A stretch of DNA of 23,490 nt. It comes from an uncultured Eggerthellaceae bacterium (GTDB lineage: Bacteria; Actinomycetota; Coriobacteriia; Coriobacteriales; Eggerthellaceae). The position numbers and the translations under genes are program-made. The DNA is taken from contig CAMOUE010000009.1 in the NCBI GenBank assembly GCA_946626265.1, forward strand, positions 1 to 23,490, given 5' to 3'. Positions within the stretch are counted from its first letter, which is position 1. Each line of letters begins with the position of its first letter. The notes beneath the pieces were generated by a model, which saw only the letters and a program-made list of their open reading frames with translations, did no database searches and was not told where the DNA came from. Below, in pieces: positions 1 through 9,099 of this stretch.

Positions 1-907
1 CCGGCAGCTTGGACGTGACCAGCTGCACCGGCACGCCTTCGCGCGCGAGCAGCTCTGCCGCGACCCAGCCGTCCCCACCGTTGTTGCCGCTTCCGCAGAA
101 AATCGTCACGGCGTCCCGTTTGCTGCCCGGCTCGCCGCCCCGCGCACTGCCCCGCGCACCGGCCAGCGCGCTGTCCCGCGCACTGCCCGGCTCGCCGTCC
201 CGCGCACCATCCGGCTCGCCGTCCCGCGCACCGCCCGGCTCGCCGTCCAGCGTGCGTGCACTCGCGGCCTCCCCGAGCAATTCGCCTGCGCGCTTCGCGA
301 CGGCGGCGCCAGCGCGGTCCATGAGCTCGGAAAGCGGCGTTCCGTCGGACGCGATCCGCTGCTCGAGCTCGACGACGCGCGCGACGTCGAGGACGGGCGG
401 GGTAAACGCATGGGCATGCGCGAAGATTGCCGCGTACGCCTCGACGAGCCGGTCGAGGCCGCATGCGGCGTTCGCGGGGCTCGTCGAGGGCAGCTTCACG
501 GCGGGAAGGCCGCATGCCTGCTCGCAGCCGAGCTTGCGGTACAGGTCGTGCGCCTTTGCGCCCGTGCAGAACACGGCCTCGACGGGGGCGTTCTCCGTGA
601 TGAGCGCGAGGTCGTTCGGACAGGCGTTGCGTATGCTCGCGTCCGAGGCTCCCTCGATGTCGCATTCGGCGACGACGTCCCACAACGCGATGTGGTGGCG
701 CAGGCAGAAATCGCGCTTGCGTTCGTTCGTGGAGGGAACGGGCTCGTCGGCGAGCCTGGCCACGACACGCCAGAAGCGGTTTTGCGGGTGTCCGTAGTTG
801 AACTGGACCTCGCGCGATTTCGGGCTCGGGAGCGATCCGAGCACGAGCACGCGAGAGCGCTCGTCGTACGTAGGCGGTATCGAGTGCACGATGTGTTTTA
901 CGGCCAT
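1..907 (-). CDS. DNA-deoxyinosine glycosylase / NAD(P)H-hydrate epimerase fusion (3' end cut by window edge)
   Basis: One frame reads leftward without a stop from ATG at 907 to the window edge; GGAG lies about 10 nt upstream of the ATG. Residues 1-160 resemble the hypoxanthine (deoxyinosine) DNA glycosylase group of the uracil-DNA glycosylase superfamily, which removes deaminated bases: LGSLPSPKSRE, YGHPQNRFW and LPSTSPANA are visible. From about residue 169 the same frame enters a YjeF_N domain (LMDRAG near 195-200, then FCGSGNNGGDGWVAAELLA), which epimerises damaged NAD(P)H hydrates. Between the YjeF_N first helix and first strand sits about 46 residues of Gly/Glu/Pro/Ala/Arg/Asp repeat. 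A C-terminal dehydratase domain, as in bifunctional Nnr, may follow outside the window. I checked the frame through both domains and the linker. Both domain calls are good; whether the product stays fused is unknown. Confidence 0.8.
   Translation of the reverse strand, partial: MAVKHIVHSIPPTYDERSRVLVLGSLPSPKSREVQFNYGHPQNRFWRVVARLADEPVPSTNERKRDFCLRHHIALWDVVAECDIEGASDASIRNACPNDLALITENAPVEAVFCTGAKAHDLYRKLGCEQACGLPAVKLPSTSPANAACGLDRLVEAYAAIFAHAHAFTPPVLDVARVVELEQRIASDGTPLSELMDRAGAAVAKRAGELLGEAASARTLDGEPGGARDGEPDGARDGEPGSARDSALAGARGSARGGEPGSKRDAVTIFCGSGNNGGDGWVAAELLAREGVPVQLVTSKLP
113..244 (-). repeat. 24-bp tandem repeat inside the fusion gene linker
   Basis: Three adjacent 24-bp units at 221-244, 197-220 and 173-196 encode GEPGGARD, GEPDGARD and GEPGSARD. 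A degenerate fourth unit at 113-136 encodes GEPGSKRD, separated from the others by 36 bp that keep the frame. The units sit where ordinary YjeF_N domains have a short loop. The unit length keeps the frame, so copy number could change without breaking the gene. Confidence 0.9.
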
Positions 908-1100
908 GGGTAGCTCCAGCTCCGTTCCGCGTCTTGTCTTCGACGAGCGTAACGTGGCGCATGGCGAAATGCAAGCGTCCGCCCCGAGGCGCCCGCCAAC
1001 GACCGTCGAGGCGCCCGCCTATGACCGTATGGTTGTCCGAGGGAAGCAGGAGTACAATGGGCAACGTTGTTTGCCTAAAAGAAGGACAGGGGGTGGCCGC
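908..1100. promoter_or_regulatory. Divergent intergenic region between the fusion gene and tilS
   Basis: This 193-bp gap separates two outward-facing genes, so it must hold starts for both. On the plus strand TACAAT at 1053-1058 is a reasonable -10 box for tilS, but I see no good -35 at 16-18 bp (TTGTCC at 1033-1038 is only 14 bp away). The reading frame of tilS stays open back to 798, but that stretch overlaps the divergent gene and lacks TilS-like sequence. Confidence 0.35.
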
Positions 1101-2192
1101 GTGGCTTCCGCACTTGAAACGCGTGTGCTCGAATGCATAGTCTCGCGTGACCTCGCGAGCTTCAGGGCTCCGGTGCTGCTGATGGTGTCGGGCGGGTCGG
1201 ACTCGACCGCGCTCGCCTACATTGCCGCGGCGCTTCGCGACGCGGGGGAGCTGGCAGAAGTGTCCATGCTCCATGTGAACCACAAGCTGCGCGGTGACGC
1301 TTCCGATGGGGATGAGGCGTTCGTCCGCCAGCTCGCAGACCTGCTGCAGATTCCGCTGACGGTCGTCGACGTGGACGTGAAGCGCATGGCGGAAGAGGAG
1401 CACGACAACGTCGAGGCGATAGCCCGGCGCGAACGCTACGCCGCCGCGGCAGAAGAGCTCGCCGATCTGTGCAGGGCATCCGGCGTGCCCGTCTCCGAGG
1501 GGCGCATCTTCGTCGCGCATACCGCCGACGACCGCGTCGAGAATTTCTACATGCGCTCGATCGTCGGCACGGGGCCGGGCGGGTTCAGGTCCATGCTGTA
1601 CCTGAACGGCCAGGTCGCACGACCGTTGCTCGATATCGGCCGCGAGGAGCTGCGCGACTACATCATCGGCCGCATCGCCGACGAAAAGCCCGTGCTGCGC
1701 GACGGCGACGAGTCGCTGTGGCGCGAGGACGCCACGAACGACCATACCGACCGCTTCCGGGCCTACGTGCGCCACGAGATCGTGCCGCTCGCGAAGGAGC
1801 GCAACCCGCAGCTGCTCGAGACGCTCACCCGGACCATGAACCTCATCGGGGACGAGGACGACATGCTCGACGAGATGGCCGCGGGCGTGTTCGAGCAACA
1901 TGTCACATGGCTCGAGCCTGCCGAGCAGGGCTGCGTCCTCTCGCCGTGGCTCGCGGCGGAGCGGGTTCCGATCCTCAGGCGGGTGGTCGTGAGGGTCCTC
2001 GAGTCCCTGCTCGGCTACGATGCCCGCATTCAGGCATCGACCGTCGATGCCGTTCTGGCTGCGTTCGAGGGCGGAAAGCCCGTGAGCGGGTACGTCGCGA
2101 ACATCCAGGGGAACCTGGCCGTGAGCGCGAACAGGGAAGGGGTGCGCGTCGAGCCGATGGCCGCGTTCCGCACGAGGAGAAACCGCCTGTAG
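1101..2192 (+). CDS. tilS: tRNA(Ile)-lysidine synthetase
   Basis: TilS attaches lysine to C34 of the CAU-anticodon tRNA(Ile), using ATP, so that it reads AUA codons. The N-type ATP pyrophosphatase P-loop SGGSDS is at residues 30-35, followed by LHVNHKLRG, HTADDRVENF and IVGTGPGGFRSM, all typical of TilS. The GTG at 1101 is preferred over the upstream open frame because the protein then begins 27 residues before the P-loop and an AGGGGG-like ribosome site lies about 8 nt upstream. At 363 aa it is shorter than the E. coli enzyme (about 430 aa), so the C-terminal tRNA-binding part is reduced. It opens the tilS-maf-hpt-ftsH-folP run; tilS, hpt, ftsH and fol genes are neighbours in many bacteria. 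Confidence 0.92.
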   Translation: MASALETRVLECIVSRDLASFRAPVLLMVSGGSDSTALAYIAAALRDAGELAEVSMLHVNHKLRGDASDGDEAFVRQLADLLQIPLTVVDVDVKRMAEEEHDNVEAIARRERYAAAAEELADLCRASGVPVSEGRIFVAHTADDRVENFYMRSIVGTGPGGFRSMLYLNGQVARPLLDIGREELRDYIIGRIADEKPVLRDGDESLWREDATNDHTDRFRAYVRHEIVPLAKERNPQLLETLTRTMNLIGDEDDMLDEMAAGVFEQHVTWLEPAEQGCVLSPWLAAERVPILRRVVVRVLESLLGYDARIQASTVDAVLAAFEGGKPVSGYVANIQGNLAVSANREGVRVEPMAAFRTRRNRL

Positions 2193-2211
2193 CGGTTGGA
2201 AGGTGGGTTGC

Positions 2212-2826
2212 ATGGACCTCGACATCGTTTTGGCGAGCGCATCGCCCAGGCGCAGGCAGCTGCTCGAGAAAGCGGGCGTGACGTTTCGCGTCCATGCGGT
2301 CGACGCCGACGAGACAATCGACGAACGGCTTGCCGACCAGCCCCAAGAGGCCGTGAAGAAGCTGGCGGAGCGCAAGGCGAAAGCCGCCGTCGAGGAGCTC
2401 GTGACCGAGGAGTACGACGGCACGATGGCCGTCATCGGCTCGGATACCATGGTCGTGTTCCGGGGCGAGATCTTCGGCAAGCCCCGCGATGCCGCCGACG
2501 CCTCGCGCATGCTGCATGCGCTGTCGGGCCATGGCCACGACGTGCACACGGCCGTGTCGGTGTGGTTCGTCCACGCGCCCGCCGGGCAGGACGTCGGGCT
2601 TTACTACCGCACGTTCGTCGAGACGACGTACGTGTACTTCAAGGACCTCACCGACGAGCAGATCGACGAGTACATAGCGTCGGGCGACCCGTTCGACAAG
2701 GCGGGCGCCTACGGCATCCAGTCGGGCGCCGGCGTGTTCGTCGACCATATCGAGGGCGACCTCGATACGGTCATCGGGTTTCCCGTCGAGCGACTGTCCA
2801 GGGAGTTTCCCGACCTGTTCGAATAG
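2212..2826 (+). CDS. maf: Maf family nucleoside triphosphate pyrophosphatase
   Basis: Maf proteins hydrolyse non-canonical or modified nucleotides (dTTP/UTP, m5UTP or m7GTP depending on subgroup) to monophosphates, as house-cleaning enzymes; some affect septum formation. The family signature LASASPRRR is at residues 7-15, the GSDT motif with the conserved Asp is at 76-79, and AYGIQSGAGVFVDHIEGD lies near the C terminus. Length (204 aa) is normal. ATG at 2212 is chosen because AAGGTGG ends 5 nt upstream; an in-frame GTG at 2203 would overlap that site. The gene starts 19 nt after tilS stops, so the two are probably co-transcribed. The substrate subgroup cannot be set from the sequence by eye. 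Confidence 0.92.
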   Translation: MDLDIVLASASPRRRQLLEKAGVTFRVHAVDADETIDERLADQPQEAVKKLAERKAKAAVEELVTEEYDGTMAVIGSDTMVVFRGEIFGKPRDAADASRMLHALSGHGHDVHTAVSVWFVHAPAGQDVGLYYRTFVETTYVYFKDLTDEQIDEYIASGDPFDKAGAYGIQSGAGVFVDHIEGDLDTVIGFPVERLSREFPDLFE

Positions 2827-3009
2827 CCGCGCGCGTTGCCCCCGCATGCGCCCGCACACGGCTCGCCCGCGCTGCTCCCGACGATTCGCCATGTTTCCGA
2901 CGTGTAATTATCATGGCTGTTCGCGCCCCGTCGCCGTATCGTGAACGGCATGTTCGAACGGAATGGTAAACTGTTCGTTCGATATGTGAACTGGGAGAAA
3001 GCGTACATC

Positions 3010-3561
3010 GTGCATAAAGACATCAAGGAAATCCTCTACGCCGAGACGGAAATCGCCGCGCGTGTCAAGGAAATCGGAGAGGCCCTGACCGACGAGTATT
3101 CCGAGCTTGCCGCGAACGGGGAGAGCATCGTGCTCGTCTCCGTCCTGCGCGGCGCCGCGATTTTCATGGCGGATCTCGCGCGTGCGACCGAAGTGCCCAT
3201 CGAGATGGACTACATGGCCGTGTCGTCGTACGGGGCCGGCGTGAAGAGCTCGGGCGTCGTGAAGATCGTCAAGGACCTCACCTCGAGCATCGAGGGCAAG
3301 CACGTCATCATTGCCGAGGACATCCTCGATTCGGGCCTGACGCTTCAGTACCTCCTCGAGAACCTCAAGGCGCGCAACCCGAAATCGATCGAGATCGTCA
3401 CGTTGCTCAGGAAGCGCAACCGCGAGCAGGCGCATATCGAATGCGCGCACGTCGGGTTCGAATGCCCCGACGAGTTCATCGTCGGCTACGGCCTCGACTA
3501 CGCGGAGCGCTACCGCAACCTCCCCTATATCGGAATCCTGAAACCCGAAGTATACGAATAG
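3010..3561 (+). CDS. hpt: Hypoxanthine phosphoribosyltransferase
   Basis: The enzyme joins hypoxanthine or guanine to PRPP to give IMP or GMP in cytosolic purine salvage. The PRPP-binding loop EDILDSGLT is at residues 103-111. SVLRGAAIF (PPi loop) and MDYMAVSSYG are also typical. GTG at 3010 gives 183 aa beginning HKDIKEIL, matching usual family length, with GGGAGA about 11 nt upstream. The frame is open further back with candidate starts at 2986, 2950 and 2941; these would add a non-conserved N-terminal extension, so the start is uncertain. The 183-nt gap after maf suggests a separate promoter is possible. It sits 15 nt before ftsH, the classic hpt-ftsH pairing. Confidence 0.92.
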   Translation: MHKDIKEILYAETEIAARVKEIGEALTDEYSELAANGESIVLVSVLRGAAIFMADLARATEVPIEMDYMAVSSYGAGVKSSGVVKIVKDLTSSIEGKHVIIAEDILDSGLTLQYLLENLKARNPKSIEIVTLLRKRNREQAHIECAHVGFECPDEFIVGYGLDYAERYRNLPYIGILKPEVYE

Positions 3562-3576
3562 CCCAGGAAGAAGCAC

Positions 3577-5696
<2,120 letters not shown>

Positions 5697-5715
<19 letters not shown>

Positions 5716-5921
5716 CCCAGCCGGCCGCGCAGCAGCCGCTCGTGCAGCAGCCTGCGGCGCAACAGCAGTCTGCGGCGCAACAGCAGCCTGCCGTGCAGCA
5801 GCCGGCCGCGCAGCAGCCCGTCGACGTTCCTGCCGAGGCGAAGTACGACCCCGGCTTCACCGAGCAGGTGCCCAGCAACCTGCCGACAGGCCGGGAGGGC
5901 AACGACAAGAGCGAGGAGTAG
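5697..5921 (+). pseudogene. ftsH: Out-of-frame remainder of the FtsH C-terminal tail
   Basis: Just before the FtsH stop, the neighbouring frame reads QQQLPIAQPAAQQP and goes on for about 75 codons of Gln/Ala/Pro repeats, then DPGFTEQVPSNLPTGREG and a stop at 5919-5921, 4 nt before folP. Repeated units such as CAGCAGCCTGCGGCGCAA (5745-5762 and 5763-5780) encode QQPAAQ/QQSAAQ. Low-complexity C-terminal tails are common on actinobacterial FtsH. A loss of one base near 5690-5697 would join the two frames. No slippery heptamer for programmed -1 shifting is visible nearby. It is either a real mutation or a sequence error. It is not an independent gene: no start or ribosome site precedes it. Confidence 0.75.
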
Positions 5922-5925
5922 CGCT

Positions 5926-7239
5926 ATGACATGGCGATGCGCTTCATTCGAATTCGACGAGAGGATGCCCATCATCATGGGCATCCTCAACGTAACGCCC
6001 GATTCCTTCTCGGACGGCGGCGAGCATGGCACGTACGATTCCGCGTTGGAGCATGCCCGTCGCATGCTCGACGAAGGAGCGCAGATAATCGACGTCGGGG
6101 GAGAGTCGACGCGGCCGGGAAGCGACGAGGTTCCCGTCGACGAGGAGATGGCGCGCGTCATCGACGTCGTGCGCGCGCTCGCCGGCGAGGGCGTGTGCGT
6201 GAGCGTCGATACCCGCCACGCCGAAGTGGCCCGTGCGGCCGTTGCCGCCGGCGCGGCCGTCATAAACGACGTGTCGGGCTTCCGCGATCCCGCGATGGTC
6301 GACGTTGCGAAATCGTGCGACGCGGGCTTGGTCGTCATGCACATGAAAGGCGAGCCCAAGACGATGCAGGACGACCCGGTCTACGACGATGTCGTGACCG
6401 AAGTCCGCGACTACCTGCGCGACCGCGCCGATGAGCTCGAACGCGCCGGCATCGCCCGCGAGCGGATCTGCATCGACCCGGGCCCGGGCTTCGGCAAGAC
6501 GCCCAGCCAGACGCTCGAGATGGTGCGCAACTACCACGAGTTCGCCCGCTTGGGATATCCGCTCATGGCCGCGTTCTCGCGCAAGAGCTTCATAGGCTAC
6601 GCCTACAACATCGAGGACCCCGCGCAACGCGACGCCGCCTCGGCAGCCGAGGCGCTGCTCGCCGTCGAGCTCGGCGCATCGGTCGTGCGCACCCACAACG
6701 TCGCGGTAACCGCCGAAGCGCTCGCGGACCTGCGCCCCCTCGTCGTCATTTCGCTCGGGTGCAATATCGCGCTCGTCGGGAATCCCGGCGAGGAGCAGGA
6801 GGGAAAGATCGCGCAGCTCAACCATGCGATCTCGCAGCTCTGTTCCGTGCCCGACTCCCAGATCGTCGACATATCGAGCTTCTATGCGAGCGAGCCTGCG
6901 TACTACGAGGACCAAGACGAGTTCGTGAACGCGATCGTCTTGATGCGCTGCGGTGTGGCCCCCAAGGAACTGCTCACGTACCTCCACGCCATCGAGAACA
7001 GCCTCGGGCGCGTTCGCGAGATTCCGAACGGCCCGCGCACATGCGACCTGGACATCGTCGACTACCAGATGTACGTCGTCGACACCGAGGTGCTCACGCT
7101 TCCGCATCCCCGCGTGCTCGAGCGCGATTTCGTGGTGAAGCCGCTCATGGAGCTGCGCCCGAATTTCGTGTTCGCCGACGGCGCGCGCCTGACGGACGAG
7201 AACGTGGTGTACGGCAAGGCGAAGCTCATCGAGCGCTAA
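5926..7239 (+). CDS. folP-folK: Dihydropteroate synthase / HPPK fusion
   Basis: A bifunctional folate enzyme. Residues about 14-268 are dihydropteroate synthase (joins p-aminobenzoate to the pterin pyrophosphate; sulfonamide target): MGILNVTPDSFSDGG, IDVGGESTRPG, VDTRH, INDVSGF, HMKG and the late FSRKSFIG are present. Residues about 272-437 are HPPK, which makes that pterin pyrophosphate from ATP: SLGCNIAL, GPRTCDLDI and LPHPR are visible. So consecutive steps are carried on one chain in the order FolP-FolK, with no FolB domain between. ATG at 5926 has GAGGAG 7 nt upstream; ATG at 5965 has no room for a ribosome site. The upstream GAGGAG belongs to the end of the displaced FtsH tail, showing tight packing with ftsH. 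Confidence 0.93.
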   Translation: MTWRCASFEFDERMPIIMGILNVTPDSFSDGGEHGTYDSALEHARRMLDEGAQIIDVGGESTRPGSDEVPVDEEMARVIDVVRALAGEGVCVSVDTRHAEVARAAVAAGAAVINDVSGFRDPAMVDVAKSCDAGLVVMHMKGEPKTMQDDPVYDDVVTEVRDYLRDRADELERAGIARERICIDPGPGFGKTPSQTLEMVRNYHEFARLGYPLMAAFSRKSFIGYAYNIEDPAQRDAASAAEALLAVELGASVVRTHNVAVTAEALADLRPLVVISLGCNIALVGNPGEEQEGKIAQLNHAISQLCSVPDSQIVDISSFYASEPAYYEDQDEFVNAIVLMRCGVAPKELLTYLHAIENSLGRVREIPNGPRTCDLDIVDYQMYVVDTEVLTLPHPRVLERDFVVKPLMELRPNFVFADGARLTDENVVYGKAKLIER

Positions 7240-7331
7240 TGCGGCCGCCCGACGCGCTTCTGGCGCATGGTGACGTGTTCGGGCTTGGCGGCCCGGGCGG
7301 TGAACGCCGCAGCTTTTCGGAATAGGTCCAC

Positions 7332-7359
7332 TTGTACCGTTTACGAGACGATGTATAAT
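7332..7359 (+). promoter_or_regulatory. Promoter of bioY
   Basis: TTGTAC (7332-7337) and a perfect TATAAT (7354-7359) are 16 bp apart, 27 nt before the bioY start. This is the clearest vegetative-type promoter in the window. Confidence 0.75.
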
Positions 7360-7386
7360 CTCCTAGTTTCACAAGAGGGGGTTTAT

Positions 7387-7956
7387 ATGGAAAGAGTAAA
7401 GCCGATAGCTCAGACGAGCTCTCGTTCCCGTTCGATCGCGTTTATCGCGCTGTCGATAGCCGTCATGGCCGTTTCCGCGTGGGTGACGGTGCCGATCGGT
7501 CCCGTGCCGTTCACGCTGCAGATGTTCGCGGTCACCTTCGCCATCCTCGTGCTATCGCCCAAGCAGGCTCTTTGCGCGATAGCGGGCTATCTCGTGCTCG
7601 GCGCCATAGGCGTGCCCGTGTTCTCGGGCATGCGCGGCGGCTTCGGCGTGCTGCTCGGGCCGACCGGCGGGTTTTTGTGGGGCTACCTGGCCGGTGTAGC
7701 GCTCGCAGTCGGCTTCCTCGCGCTCGTGCGTTCGCGCGGCATCGACAATTTCGCCGTGGGCGTCGTGGCGGGCCTCATCTTCACGGCCGTCGCGTACGTG
7801 TGCGGTTGGGCGCAGTACATGGCCGTCGCGAACGTCGGTCCGCTGGCATCGTTCGCCGTTACTGTCGCGCCGTTCATCGTGGTCGATGTCATAAAGATCG
7901 TCGCGGCCACCGCCGTCGCGCGCGTGGTTATCCGTGCCGTCGGCACGACGCACTAA
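7387..7956 (+). CDS. bioY: Biotin transporter substrate-binding subunit BioY
   Basis: BioY is the membrane S-component that captures biotin, working with an energy-coupling factor (ECF) module or alone. The 189-aa protein has about six hydrophobic helices and family features: VPIGPVPFTLQMFAVTF near the start, LSPKQALCAIAGYLVLGAIGVPVFSG, and GGFGVLLGPTGGFLWGY. ATG at 7387 is fixed by GAGGGGG about 6 nt upstream and a promoter just before it. No ECF ATPase or T-component is adjacent, so it presumably uses a shared module coded elsewhere. It stands alone after folPK, separated by 147 bp, and converges with the histidine kinase gene. Confidence 0.9.
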   Translation: MERVKPIAQTSSRSRSIAFIALSIAVMAVSAWVTVPIGPVPFTLQMFAVTFAILVLSPKQALCAIAGYLVLGAIGVPVFSGMRGGFGVLLGPTGGFLWGYLAGVALAVGFLALVRSRGIDNFAVGVVAGLIFTAVAYVCGWAQYMAVANVGPLASFAVTVAPFIVVDVIKIVAATAVARVVIRAVGTTH

Positions 7957-8026
7957 ACGCACGCTGCCGAAGACCGGATGGCGGTATCCTGTCGGTAACA
8001 TCCTGTCAACCGTGCGGGATGGGGAA

Positions 8027-8089
8027 AGCTAGCGACAGCGAAATCCCGAGCATTCCGAAGGAATCGCCGGGTTTTCGCTGTCGCTAGCT
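8027..8089. terminator. 63-nt nested hairpin between convergent genes (bidirectional terminator or repeat element)
   Basis: Arms AGCTAGCGACAGCGAAA (8027-8043) and its exact complement (8073-8089) form 17 perfect pairs. Inside, CCCG (8045-8048) pairs with CGGG (8068-8071), and ATTCC (8052-8056) with GGAAT (8060-8064) around a GAA loop, giving 26 pairs in all. It lies between bioY (+) and the kinase (-), and the kinase stop codon (8084-8086) is inside the right arm. There is no T-run on either side, so a classic intrinsic terminator is not certain. Confidence 0.6.
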
Positions 8090-9064
8090 AATTGCGGGGA
8101 TGGCGACGATGAAGCAGGCGCCGCCCTCGGCGCGGTTGAACGCCTCGACCGTGCCGTCGTGCGCCTCGACGATGGTCTTGACGATTGCCAGTCCGAGACC
8201 GGTCCCGCCCGTGTTGCGCGCGCGGGACGAGTCAGCCCGGTAGAAGCGGCCGAACAGCAGGTTCGGGTCGATATTGCCGAAGCCCGTCCCGTCGTCCTTG
8301 ACCTGTATGACCGAGTTGCCATGCAGGCCGGAGAGCTCGATTGCGATGTGGCCGCCCGGCTCGATGAAGCGGCTCGCGTTCTCGACGAGGTTCGTGAGCG
8401 CCTCCTTCAGACGGTCGGCGTCCCCGAGCACGTCGGGCGCCTCGCCTATGATTTCGACGTTGGCCTCCCTCTCGACCAGGATGGGATGTAGCGTGTCGAC
8501 GACGTCTTGCGCGACGGTGCGCAGGTTTACGCGCGCGAAGCGCGTGGGAATGTCGTCCCGCTCGATGCGCTGGAGCGTGAGGAGGTCGTTGACGAGCCGC
8601 GAGAGGCGTTCGGCCTCGGAGATGACGATGCCGCTGAACTTGTGCTGGAGCTCTTGGGGCAAGTCGGGATCGGCGAGCATTTCCGCATTGCCGCGGATGG
8701 CCGTGAGCGGCGTCCTGAGCTCGTGGGCGACGTCGCTCACGAATTCGCTCTGGCGCCGGTTCTCGCGAACGAGGTCGGCTTGCTGCGATTCGAGCTTGCT
8801 GACGAGCGCGGCCATGGAGTCCGAGAGCTCGTCGGCCTCGTAGAGCCTGCCGTCGGGCTCGAACGTGACCGGGGCGCCGGCGCGGTACGCCTTCACCTTG
8901 CGTTGCAGCAACCTCAAAGGCTCGGAGAGCAGATAGCCGATGATGAGGCTCAAGACGAACGTGAGGAACGCCGAGGGGACGAGGAGGAAGAACGTCTGCC
9001 AGGGCAGGTCGTACAAAAGGGCGCACACGAACAGGACCAACGCGCACGCAAGGAGCGTGAGCAA
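8084..9064 (-). CDS. Two-component sensor histidine kinase
   Basis: A membrane histidine kinase that autophosphorylates and passes phosphate to the regulator coded just upstream. Two membrane helices (about residues 2-18 and 24-46) flank a very short outside loop (DLPWQ), so it lacks a real extracellular sensor domain. Then come a HAMP-like linker, HisKA with phospho-accepting His114 in SDVAHELRTPL, and an ATPase domain with NLVENAS, DDGTGFG and GGTGLGLAIV. TTG at 9064 is the first usual start codon, but the frame is open back to 9112 and the intervening codons (IKRLQTYFALLSTLL) look like real N-terminal sequence overlapping the regulator's stop, so the true start may lie further up. The signal sensed is unknown. 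Confidence 0.88.
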   Translation of the reverse strand: MLTLLACALVLFVCALLYDLPWQTFFLLVPSAFLTFVLSLIIGYLLSEPLRLLQRKVKAYRAGAPVTFEPDGRLYEADELSDSMAALVSKLESQQADLVRENRRQSEFVSDVAHELRTPLTAIRGNAEMLADPDLPQELQHKFSGIVISEAERLSRLVNDLLTLQRIERDDIPTRFARVNLRTVAQDVVDTLHPILVEREANVEIIGEAPDVLGDADRLKEALTNLVENASRFIEPGGHIAIELSGLHGNSVIQVKDDGTGFGNIDPNLLFGRFYRADSSRARNTGGTGLGLAIVKTIVEAHDGTVEAFNRAEGGACFIVAIPAIS

Positions 9065-9099
9065 GGTCGAGAGCAGCGCGAAATATGTCTGAAGGCGCT

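Noticed and set aside
113..244. CRISPR-like array
   Set aside because: The 24-bp units are directly adjacent without spacers and keep a reading frame, so they are a coding tandem repeat.
1975..2892. A 305-codon minus-strand open frame
   Set aside because: It lies antisense to the end of tilS and all of maf, both of which have clear motifs; no motif or ribosome site supports it.
7331..7375. BirA-type biotin operator over the bioY promoter
   Set aside because: Only CTTGT at 7331-7335 and ACAAG at 7371-7375 are symmetric; the inner bases and spacing do not fit the known TTGTAAACC-like arms.
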